This document shows positions 1 to 5,335 of a stretch of 5,335 nucleotides of DNA, in pieces. Origin of the DNA: JAWPNA01 sp045402695 (GTDB lineage: Bacteria; Acidobacteriota; Polarisedimenticolia; JACPZX01; DASXTC01). The position numbers and the translations under genes are program-made. Location: NCBI GenBank assembly GCA_045402695.1, contig JAWPNA010000442.1, forward strand, positions 1 to 5,335, read 5' to 3'. Within the stretch, counting starts at the first letter, position 1, and every line of letters begins with the position of its first letter. The notes beneath the pieces were generated by a model. It made no database searches. It was not told where the DNA came from and saw nothing but the letters and a program-made list of their open reading frames with translations.

Positions 1-22
1 ACGACGAGCGACGAAGTATCCG

Positions 23-55
23 GCCGCAACCCCCTGCTGCCCGTCGGGTTGCGGC
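23..55. repeat. Perfect 10-bp inverted repeat (hairpin)
   Basis: GCCGCAACCC (23-32) is exactly complementary to GGGTTGCGGC (46-55), with a 13-base loop. The stem is GC-rich and strong. No T-run follows on either strand, so it is not a classic intrinsic terminator, although it could end or stabilise a transcript from a gene left of the window. It could also be part of a dispersed repeat family. Class C group II introns are known to insert beside hairpins, and an intron relic lies about 550 bases downstream, but that distance gives no direct link. Confidence 0.6.
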
Positions 56-589
56 GGCGCGGTGCCTCCCGCTCCGTCGCAGTGGCATCTCCCCCAGGGG
101 ACCGATGTCCCGCATCGCTGTCGTCGCTGCTCCTCGCATCCGGCACCACGGCGCTCGCAACGCGGCCTGCGGTAGTTTGTCACCATCCTTTTAACCTTGA
201 TCTCGTCACGAACAGGCCCCCGCTGAGGCTATCTCAGAATCGCATGCCTGCCTTCAATGGTCGGGAGCCGTCGCGCGAGTAGGTGCGATGCCGCCGACGT
301 CCTGCTTCAGGTGGCCAACGAGCGTCACCTCGAGAAGCGCTCGATGGGCTTCGCCACCAACCGCATGCCAGAGCGTGGACGCCTTTTCCACCTCGACGGC
401 CCTTCGATGCGGACATGCCACTTGGCGCTGCACTCGGCGAGTGCTTCCGAGGCTTCATCTCAGGGGGGCAGGGTTTCCAGAGGCCGGTGCACAACGTATC
501 CGGAACCCCAAGCGCTCCGATCGGGGTGCTAGAATGAGCAACATCGTGCGTCCTGAGTGTGATTCGTCACATCGCAGAGAGTCGCGGTG
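56..589. other. Gene-poor stretch, no supported coding region
   Basis: Several short open frames occur on both strands (for example 49-282, 257-532 and 288-707 on +, 234-494 on -). Their translations are rich in Arg, Ser, Pro and Ala, overlap each other, lack ribosome binding sites and resemble no family I know. This is what GC-rich non-coding or decayed DNA gives. Because a group II intron 3' end follows directly, part of this stretch may be scrambled intron or other mobile-element debris. I could not place the intron 5' boundary: GTGCG motifs at 283 and 546 are possible but unsupported starts. Confidence 0.5.
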
Positions 590-601
590 CGGTGCCGGGC
601 T

Positions 602-834
602 GGCGGGTGGAAGTTCCGCCACGATAAGCCAGCCGGGGCGTCGCGTCGCTGAAGTTCCAGCAGGCCGACCACTACGTCAATCAGAGACTCGTGCGATCGA
701 TGTATAGGGGACGGCGGGACGGGGCGCGTCCGTTCGCCGACCGGGACTGGCCACCGGCCCGCTTAGGGAAGGAGCTCGTCCTGCATCGCTTGGTCGGCAC
801 CATTCGCAATCCTGGGGGCGCGCACGCAGCATGA
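602..834 (+). pseudogene. Group II intron reverse transcriptase/maturase, C-terminal remnant
   Basis: The clear part is frame +1 from 652 to the TGA at 832-834, 60 codons. It opens KFQQADHYVNQRLVR and ends with LHRLVGTIRNPG followed by GAHAA. Group II intron-encoded proteins typically close their maturase/thumb region this way: a 'KF..ID.YV..RL' helix, a basic stretch, then 'LG(V/L)HRL.GT(V/I)RY..A.A'. Just upstream frame +1 is broken by a TAA at 625-627, while frame +2 (602-649) reads GWKFRHDKPAGASRR, resembling the 'GW..YFRHGN.S.K' segment that normally precedes it. A frameshift near 650 is therefore likely. The RT palm with its YADD motif is absent, so the protein cannot be functional. Family match is from memory of conserved motifs. 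The pairing with domain V 13 bases downstream strongly supports it. Confidence 0.72.
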
Positions 835-847
835 GAAGACGATCCGT

Positions 848-880
848 AAGCCGTGTACGGGAAATCCGCACGCACGGTTT
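848..880 (+). ncRNA. Group II intron domain V (catalytic hairpin)
   Basis: This 33-base hairpin aligns along its whole length with the 34-nt consensus domain V. The lower stem pairs 848-855 with 873-880 (AAGCCGTG with CACGGTTT, including the usual G-T at 850/878). The catalytic AGC triad is at 849-851, the two-base bulge at 870-871, and the GAAA tetraloop at 861-864. Signs of decay are an A857/C869 mismatch in the upper stem and one missing base beside the loop. In an active intron domain V forms the catalytic metal site for splicing. Domain VI and a clean 3' splice site are not obvious in 881-935. Position right after the maturase stop is as expected. Most likely a non-functional relic. Confidence 0.85.
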
Positions 881-935
881 GAAAGGGGAATCCAGCGACC
901 AGGGTCCGCAAGGGCGCCGCGCCCGATTTCCACCG

Positions 936-3914
936 ATGTCCCGATCCCGAATCCTCTTGACGGCGCTGGCCTTGGGCGGAGCAGGGTACCTCGCCTCCAG
1001 TGTCAACCGCGTTCCGGCAGACCAGATTGCCGTGCGCGACAGCGCGATCTTCGGGACAACGCCTGTGGCGGTCTCGCCGGGGTGGCACCTCGTCCCCCGT
1101 GGTCTGTTCCGCCTCACCAGGTATCCGGCCGATTTGGCCGCATATGACTTCGGACAGGCCGAGCCTCTGACGTTCACCACGCCGGCGGGGTCGAAGGTCC
1201 TTGGGTCAGGACGGCTCGAGTACGAGATCGCCTCCGGAGAGGTTGCCATCCTCCACGCGCGATGCGGCGGCGATATCGACCGCTGGCTCCTGGAGAAGGT
1301 CCGTGAGACTCTGACGCGGATCATCTCGGATGCGGCCTTCTCGCCACTCACGGCGGCGAAGGTCCCCCAGGCAGAGATCGCCGGGCAGAGAATCCTCTCG
1401 ACAGTGGTCGGGGCCGACGGGCTGCAGATCCGGAGCATCCGCTTCGACCGGCTCGGGTACGAGGGGTCTGCCGCCGCAATCCCCGGCGCGCCACGCGCCG
1501 GCGTGCATCGAAAAGTGCTCTGGTTTGCCGTGGATTCGTTCGACTGGGCGATCGCCCGCCCACTTGTGGATGCCGGCCGCATGCCCAAACTGAAGCGGTT
1601 GATGGACGCAGGGGCCTGGGGCAACCTGCAATCGATCATGCCGATGCTCTCTCCGGTGATCTGGACGTCGGTGGCCACGGGCAAACGACCCGAAAAGCAC
1701 GGCATCCTGGACTTCGTGGCCACCGATCCGCAGACGGGAGCCACATTGCCGGTCACCAGCACATTGCGAAAGTCACGCGCCTTCTGGAACATACTGAGCG
1801 ACGGCGGCGTCTCCGTGGGCGTGGTGGCCTGGTGGGCGACATTCCCGGCCGAGCAGGTGAACGGGTTCATCGCCACCGACCGGATCTCCTACCAGCTTTT
1901 CAAGGGGAGGATCAAGAAGGATGAAGCGGCGGACGACCCCTTCAAGACGAGCCCGGCCGAACTGTACCGGCAGATCGCGCCCCTGATCAAGGCTCCGGCG
2001 GCCGTGACGACAGCCGACCTCTCCCGCTTCGTTGACGTTGGGCGTTACGCACCGCTCTTTTCTCCAGACGACAAGGAGAGGGTGCAGGAGTTCGCCACGG
2101 CGGTGGCCGCCTCCCATACATACACGGATGTCGCGCGGAAGCTGTTCAGCGAACGGCCGACCGAGCTCCGCGTGGTCTACTTCGAGGGGCCGGACGAGGC
2201 CTCGCACCAGTTCATGCCGTTTGTCCCGCCGCCGATCAAGACCGTGGATGGTAGCAAGGCGGCCTGGTTCGGCGGGGTCGTGCCCGAGTACTACGTCTAT
2301 CAGGACGAGCTGATAGGGGAGTTCCTGCTGGCCTTCGCCGACGATGACACGACGGTCATCGTCTCCTCGGATCATGGCTTCAGGACCGGAGACGGGCGCC
2401 CCGAGACCGAATCGCGCATCAGTCATGGCAAGGCGGCCGATTGGCACGCGTGGAACGGAATGATCCTGCTGGCGGGAAAGGACATCAACAAGGGCGCCCG
2501 CATCGTGGGCGCAACCGTGCTGGATATCCTTCCGACGCTGCTGCTGCTCTATGGGATGCCCATCGGGGAGGACATGGACGGCAAGCCCCTGACGATGGCG
2601 CTGTCTGCCGAGTTCCTGGCCAGCCACCAGCCCACGCAGATCGCCACCTACGAATCCGGCGAGCGCCAACAGGCCGCGCCTGCGGCGATGGCCTCCGAGG
2701 AGGACGAGGAACTCCTCGCGAAGCTGCGCTCCCTCGGCTACATCCAGCAGGATAAGCCCGGCGCGGTTCTGAACGAGGCCACCGCCTTCATGCAGTCGGG
2801 CGAATACGAGAAGGCCATTGCAGGGTTCGAGGCGGCGCTGAGGCGGAAGGACAACCCCGAGCTGCGCTACACCCTCGCGAGGGCGTATCGCCTCAACGGG
2901 CAACCCGACCAGGCCATCGAGCAGCTTGATCTCCTCATGAAAGAAGGCTGGGGAAAGACCGACGTGCTGAACGAGTTGTCGTTGATCAGCCGCGAACGCA
3001 AGGACTTCAAGGGCGCCGAAGGCCTCCTCAGACAGGCGCTGGAGGCCGATCCCAACCTTGCCCAGGCGCACCTGAACCGAGCAAGGCTCTATGCGCAGCA
3101 GAAGAGGTGGGACGACGCCCTTGCCTCGTATCGACGCGCCGCACAACTCGATCCGAACTCCGGCGAGGCCTTTAGCCAGATCGGCGTCGTTCTCAAGCTG
3201 CTCGGCCGGGTTGACGAGGCCGTGGAGGCGCTTCAACAGGCCACCAAGCTCAACCCCGACCTGATGGCCCCGTACAACAACCTCGGCCTCATCTACCGCG
3301 AGACCGGCCAGTTGGGCAAGGCACGTGAGGTGCTTACGCTCGGCGCCTCCATGGCGCCCAAGAGCCCAGTCATTCACAACACCCTGGGTTCCCTTTACTA
3401 CGACCAGGGCGAGGTGGAGAATGCCGCCAAGGAGTTCGAGATCGTGCTCGCACTGGACCCCAACCATCCTGGGGCGCTGAGCAACCTCGCCGTGATCTAC
3501 ATGGACCGGGGCGACTCCGCGCAGTCGGCGAAGTACCTGAGTCGCCTCGTGGAAGTGGAGCCGGGAAACTCCGGCGCGCGCACCTCTTTGGCGCTGTCTC
3601 TCCTGGAGATGAAGAAGACCGACGAGGCGAAGCGGCTGCTCGTCGACCTCCTCGCGAAGGAGCCTCGCAACCACGAGGCGATGATGATCCTAGGAGAGGT
3701 GGAGCTGGCAAGTGGGGATCCCGGCGAGGCAGTGCGTCTGCTGGTGCGGGCTGGTGAGCTCGAGGGGAACAACCCCTGCCTCTGGAACGATCTCGCCCAC
3801 TGCTATCTGGCCATGGGCCGGAAGGAGGAAGCTCGCCAGGCATTGAGACGCTCGCTGGCCGTCGATCCCAGGCAACCCGATGTTAGCAGGAAGCTCGCCG
3901 AGATGGGCGGGTAG
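936..3914 (+). CDS. Membrane-anchored SPFH-like / alkaline-phosphatase-superfamily phosphohydrolase / TPR fusion protein
   Basis: 992 residues. Residues 5-22 are a hydrophobic anchor or uncleaved signal, so the rest is probably extracytoplasmic. Residues 23-176 resemble an SPFH/band-7 domain: 'VPADQIAV', 'SPGWHLVP', an 'LEYEI' strand, a long helix, and 'GLQIRSIRF' at the end. Residues 193-555 form an alkaline-phosphatase-superfamily phosphohydrolase domain of the COG3379 type. Expected metal ligands and nucleophile are D200, S239 (in LSPVIWTS, before ATGKRPEKHGI), D420 and H424 (GPDEASH), D479-H480 (SSDHGF) and H504 (WHAWNG); DILPTLL and DMDG follow. A linker with LRSLGYI (597-603) leads to about eleven TPR units (610-978), usually protein-binding. 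The substrate (phosphodiester, phosphomonoester or sulfate ester) is not deducible. ATG 936 is chosen because the upstream in-frame ATG at 831 would encode intron domain V and give a basic leader before the anchor. No clear Shine-Dalgarno precedes 936, so the start is moderately certain; domains are confident, the SPFH call less so. Confidence 0.9.
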   Translation: MSRSRILLTALALGGAGYLASSVNRVPADQIAVRDSAIFGTTPVAVSPGWHLVPRGLFRLTRYPADLAAYDFGQAEPLTFTTPAGSKVLGSGRLEYEIASGEVAILHARCGGDIDRWLLEKVRETLTRIISDAAFSPLTAAKVPQAEIAGQRILSTVVGADGLQIRSIRFDRLGYEGSAAAIPGAPRAGVHRKVLWFAVDSFDWAIARPLVDAGRMPKLKRLMDAGAWGNLQSIMPMLSPVIWTSVATGKRPEKHGILDFVATDPQTGATLPVTSTLRKSRAFWNILSDGGVSVGVVAWWATFPAEQVNGFIATDRISYQLFKGRIKKDEAADDPFKTSPAELYRQIAPLIKAPAAVTTADLSRFVDVGRYAPLFSPDDKERVQEFATAVAASHTYTDVARKLFSERPTELRVVYFEGPDEASHQFMPFVPPPIKTVDGSKAAWFGGVVPEYYVYQDELIGEFLLAFADDDTTVIVSSDHGFRTGDGRPETESRISHGKAADWHAWNGMILLAGKDINKGARIVGATVLDILPTLLLLYGMPIGEDMDGKPLTMALSAEFLASHQPTQIATYESGERQQAAPAAMASEEDEELLAKLRSLGYIQQDKPGAVLNEATAFMQSGEYEKAIAGFEAALRRKDNPELRYTLARAYRLNGQPDQAIEQLDLLMKEGWGKTDVLNELSLISRERKDFKGAEGLLRQALEADPNLAQAHLNRARLYAQQKRWDDALASYRRAAQLDPNSGEAFSQIGVVLKLLGRVDEAVEALQQATKLNPDLMAPYNNLGLIYRETGQLGKAREVLTLGASMAPKSPVIHNTLGSLYYDQGEVENAAKEFEIVLALDPNHPGALSNLAVIYMDRGDSAQSAKYLSRLVEVEPGNSGARTSLALSLLEMKKTDEAKRLLVDLLAKEPRNHEAMMILGEVELASGDPGEAVRLLVRAGELEGNNPCLWNDLAHCYLAMGRKEEARQALRRSLAVDPRQPDVSRKLAEMGG

Positions 3915-4103
3915 TCGGGTGGCCACCTGATGCGATGAAAGACGACATGGATCAGCTCGAATGAGTGTGCAGTCCCGTCTTGCGACTCGGCGACTGGCTG
4001 GCCGATTGATCCTCCACCGCGCAGCCGTCCCCGGGGAGGTGGAGCTGGCGAGCGATGGATGGGCGAGGAGCCGGTGCCCGCGGATGAGGTTGAGGGGACA
4101 AGC
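3915..4103. other. Convergent intergenic region with a 7-bp hairpin
   Basis: The phosphohydrolase gene and thiG converge on these 189 bases. CTCCACC (4012-4018) can pair with GGTGGAG (4038-4044), and the loop contains the palindrome TCCCCGGGGA (4028-4037). A second palindrome, GGTGGCCACC, lies at 3918-3927 just after the stop codon. Neither is followed by a T-run on either strand. The hairpin may still serve as a bidirectional transcript end or mRNA 3' stabiliser, which is inference. The open frame starting at 3961 runs antisense into thiG and has no features of a gene. Confidence 0.4.
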
Positions 4104-4880
4104 TCAGATCAGCCCCTCGATCGGACTCGACGCGGTGGCGTACAGCTTCTTCGGGATCCGCCCCGCCTCGTACGCGAGCCGCCCCGCCTCGATGGCGAGC
4201 CTCATGGCCCGCGCCATCTTCACGGGATCCCTCGCGCCGGCGATGGCGGTGTTCATCAGCACACCATCGGCGCCCATCTCCATGGCCACCGCGGCATCTG
4301 AAGCGGTACCGACCCCCGCGTCCACGATGACCGGGATGTCGGTGATCTCCTCCAGCAGGAGCTGCAGGTTGACCGGGTTTCGCAGCCCCAGGCCCGACCC
4401 GATGGGCGCCCCCAAGGGCATCACCGCCGCGGCGCCTGCGTCGCGCAGCTTCCTGGCCAGCACCAGATCGTCGTTGGTATAGGGGAGTACCACGAACCCC
4501 TCCTTCACCAAGGTGCGCGTGGCCTCCAGCAGCCCCTCGTTGTCAGGGAACAGCGTTTTCTCGTCGCCGATGACCTCCAGCTTGACGAAGTTCGAGAGCC
4601 CCGCCTCGCGCCCCAGCCTCGCCGTGCGCACGGCCTCGTCAGCGGTGTAGCAGCCTGCCGTGTTGGGAAGCAGCATCAGCCGTTTCGGATCGATGTGATC
4701 GAGAAGCGATTCCTTCGACCGATCCGATACGTTCACGCGGCGCACTGCGACGGTGACGATCTCGGCGCCCGAGGCCTCGTGCGCTCGGCACATGACGTCG
4801 AAGGAGGAATACTTGCCGGTGCCCACGATGAGGCGCGAGCCGAAGGCGCGTCCGGCGATGGTGAGCCTCTCGGCCTTCAT
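4104..4880 (-). CDS. thiG: Thiazole synthase ThiG
   Basis: 258 residues, normal length for the family. ThiG builds the thiazole phosphate of thiamine in the cytoplasm from 1-deoxy-D-xylulose 5-phosphate, dehydroglycine and the sulfur carried on ThiS thiocarboxylate. The family signature is complete: GTGKY (20-24), VRR (46-48), LPNTAGC (71-77), FVKLEVIGD with the Schiff-base lysine K100 and the acid E102, PLGAPIGSG (155-163, phosphate-binding side of the TIM barrel), DAGVGTASDAA (from D187), MNTAIA (209-214), and a C-terminal RIPKKLYATASSP segment. A TTG six bases further upstream (4886) also keeps the frame open, but ATG 4880 has an AGGAGG six bases before it and is preferred. The gene starts two bases after the thiS stop, so it is co-transcribed and probably translationally coupled. 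No damage is seen. Confidence 0.97.
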   Translation of the reverse strand: MKAERLTIAGRAFGSRLIVGTGKYSSFDVMCRAHEASGAEIVTVAVRRVNVSDRSKESLLDHIDPKRLMLLPNTAGCYTADEAVRTARLGREAGLSNFVKLEVIGDEKTLFPDNEGLLEATRTLVKEGFVVLPYTNDDLVLARKLRDAGAAAVMPLGAPIGSGLGLRNPVNLQLLLEEITDIPVIVDAGVGTASDAAVAMEMGADGVLMNTAIAGARDPVKMARAMRLAIEAGRLAYEAGRIPKKLYATASSPIEGLI

Positions 4881-4882
4881 AT

Positions 4883-5086
4883 TCAACCTCCTCCCACAAG
4901 GGTGACGATCTCGATCCGGTCGCCCTCCTCCACCGGCTCGGATGCGATCCGGGACCGCGGCACCACCTGCTGGTTTCGCTCCACCGCCACACGGGAGCTG
5001 TCAAGCTCCAGCCCGGTGATCAGCGCCGCCAGGGTGAGCCCCGACTCCACGCTCTTCTCCTTGCCGTTCAGGACGATCTCGATCAA
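4883..5086 (-). CDS. thiS: Sulfur carrier protein ThiS
   Basis: 67 residues, the usual size of this ubiquitin-fold carrier. ThiS is adenylated and thiocarboxylated at its C-terminal glycine, then delivers sulfur to ThiG. The sequence shows MIEIVLNGKE at the start, RVAVERNQQVVPR (32-44) and EEGDRIEIVTLVGGG at the end, matching the family pattern 'vAVe.N..iVpr...L.eGD.iEiv..vGGG'. The Gly-Gly C-terminus needed for activation is intact. The start codon is TTG at 5086, supported by GGAGG seven bases upstream and by the position of the conserved first beta strand. The stop of the preceding gene overlaps this start (shared TTGA), and thiG follows two bases after the thiS stop. ThiF, the activating enzyme, is not in the window. 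Confidence 0.95.
   Translation of the reverse strand: MIEIVLNGKEKSVESGLTLAALITGLELDSSRVAVERNQQVVPRSRIASEPVEEGDRIEIVTLVGGG
4887..4892 (-). promoter_or_regulatory. Ribosome binding site of thiG inside the thiS glycine-tail codons
   Basis: On the minus strand AGGAGG ends six bases before ATG 4880. It lies within GGA GGA GGT, the codons for the last three glycines of ThiS. This decides the thiG start: the alternative TTG at 4886 would sit directly on the Shine-Dalgarno with no spacer. Confidence 0.85.
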
Positions 5087-5335
5087 GGCTGCACCTCCAA
5101 CAGGATCTCGTCCTGGCCCTGCGGGCAGGAGGCTTCGATCACCATCCTGGACCCTGCGAGATCCCGCGGTATCTGCACCACGGCGTGCAGAATGCCGGCT
5201 TCATCGGTGGCTCCCTCGAACAGCTTGATCTGACGCTCCCCCGGCAGGCCGGCCCGAATGACGATTGCGGCGCCGGCCACCGGGGCGCTGCGCACCTCGC
5301 CCCGCACGGCAAGGTCGAAAAGGGCCAGGTCACGG
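5083..5335 (-). CDS. C-terminal end of an unidentified protein, possible Ig-like/carboxypeptidase-regulatory-like beta domain (partial)
   Basis: The frame is open from the window edge to the TGA at 5085-5083, giving 83 residues; the N-terminus lies beyond the right edge. A GTG at 5307 exists, but it has no visible ribosome binding site, and the frame continues upstream as RDLALFDLAV without a break, so this is probably not a start. Alternating hydrophobic strands (GAAIVIRAG, GILHAVVQIP, SRMVIEASC, DEILLEVQP) and the order 'PVAGA.I.IR ... TDEAGI ...' suggest a beta-sandwich of the carboxypeptidase-regulatory or invasin/Ig-like kind, in which such a domain often ends a surface or secreted protein. 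That is a weak pattern-based guess. It does not look like a thiamine enzyme. Its stop overlaps the thiS start, so it shares the transcript. Confidence 0.7.
   Translation of the reverse strand, partial: RDLALFDLAVRGEVRSAPVAGAAIVIRAGLPGERQIKLFEGATDEAGILHAVVQIPRDLAGSRMVIEASCPQGQDEILLEVQP
5094..5098 (-). promoter_or_regulatory. Ribosome binding site supporting the TTG start of thiS
   Basis: GGAGG on the minus strand, seven bases before TTG 5086, lies inside the last codons of the upstream gene. It is the main evidence that the rare TTG is the real start, since no ATG or GTG is available near the conserved N-terminus. Confidence 0.8.

Larger units (their letters stand above)
602..890 (+). mobile_element. 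Relic of the 3' part of a group II intron
   Basis: The maturase C-terminus (652-834) and domain V (848-880) sit in the order and spacing of a bacterial group II intron, in which the protein is encoded in domain IV. Domains I-III and the RT core are not recognisable upstream, and the reading frame is broken, so this is a truncated copy. The left limit is where maturase-like reading starts and the right limit is just past domain V; both are approximate. The relic ends about 50 bases before the start of the next gene, so insertion or deletion here may have altered that gene's upstream region. Confidence 0.72.

Noticed and set aside
1..186. Minus-strand frame starting MVTNYRRPRC, reminiscent of the N-terminus of REP-associated transposases
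   Set aside because: The similarity ends after a few residues; the expected 'TYFFTV' strand and catalytic motifs are absent and the rest is low-complexity.
677..1876. 399-codon open frame on the minus strand
   Set aside because: It runs antisense to the intron relic and to the first domains of the phosphohydrolase gene, and its translation is low-complexity with no family resemblance.
1773..3674. 633-codon open frame on the minus strand opposite the phosphohydrolase/TPR gene
   Set aside because: It is a shadow of a GC-rich gene: Leu/Val/Gly/Arg-rich, no known motifs, no ribosome binding site, and the plus strand encodes recognisable domains throughout.
4158..4199. Two tandem 21-base units in thiG differing at three bases
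   Set aside because: They encode the EAGRLAYEAGR helix, which is a normal conserved part of ThiG near the C-terminus; the DNA repeat follows from the protein sequence.
3961..4482. 173-codon open frame on the plus strand
   Set aside because: Most of it is antisense to thiG, whose catalytic motifs are complete; the translation is Ala/Ser/Arg-rich and has no recognisable domain.
5139..5333. Alternative minus-strand frame at the right edge
   Set aside because: It overlaps the frame that ends exactly at the thiS start and carries alternating hydrophobic beta-strand patterns; the alternative is Arg/Pro/Cys-rich and has no support.

Overview
The window is GC-rich bacterial DNA. Its genes have ordinary bacterial starts and Shine-Dalgarno sites. 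The species cannot be read from the sequence. The large phosphohydrolase/TPR protein with a 'LRSLGY' linker is a style I associate with uncultured or soil-type lineages such as Acidobacteriota, Eisenbacteria-like or deltaproteobacterial groups. That placement is inference only.

Left part (1-935, + strand): no intact gene. It starts with a perfect 10-bp hairpin (23-55), followed by about 550 bases with no recognisable coding region. Next comes the wreck of a group II intron: the last 60 codons of an intron-encoded reverse transcriptase/maturase (652-834, with a probable frameshift just upstream), then 13 bases on a clear intron domain V hairpin (848-880). This order, maturase C-terminus then domain V, is that of a real group II intron 3' half. 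The 5' half and the catalytic RT core are not visible.

Middle (936-3914, + strand): one 992-residue protein with an unusual three-part layout. It has an N-terminal membrane anchor with an SPFH/band-7-like domain, then an alkaline-phosphatase-superfamily phosphohydrolase domain with its metal ligands in place, then about eleven TPR units. The open frame runs upstream to an ATG at 831, but those 35 codons lie over the intron domain V, so 936 is the better start. Its substrate is unknown.

Right part (3915-5335, - strand): a short convergent intergenic region, then a tightly packed operon transcribed leftwards. It contains the C-terminal end of an unidentified protein (cut by the window edge), thiS and thiG. 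ThiS is the sulfur carrier and ThiG the synthase that together make the thiazole moiety of thiamine. The upstream stop codon overlaps the TTG start of thiS, and the codons for the ThiS glycine tail form the ribosome binding site of thiG. No other thiamine gene and no TPP riboswitch is in view; any riboswitch would lie beyond the right edge.
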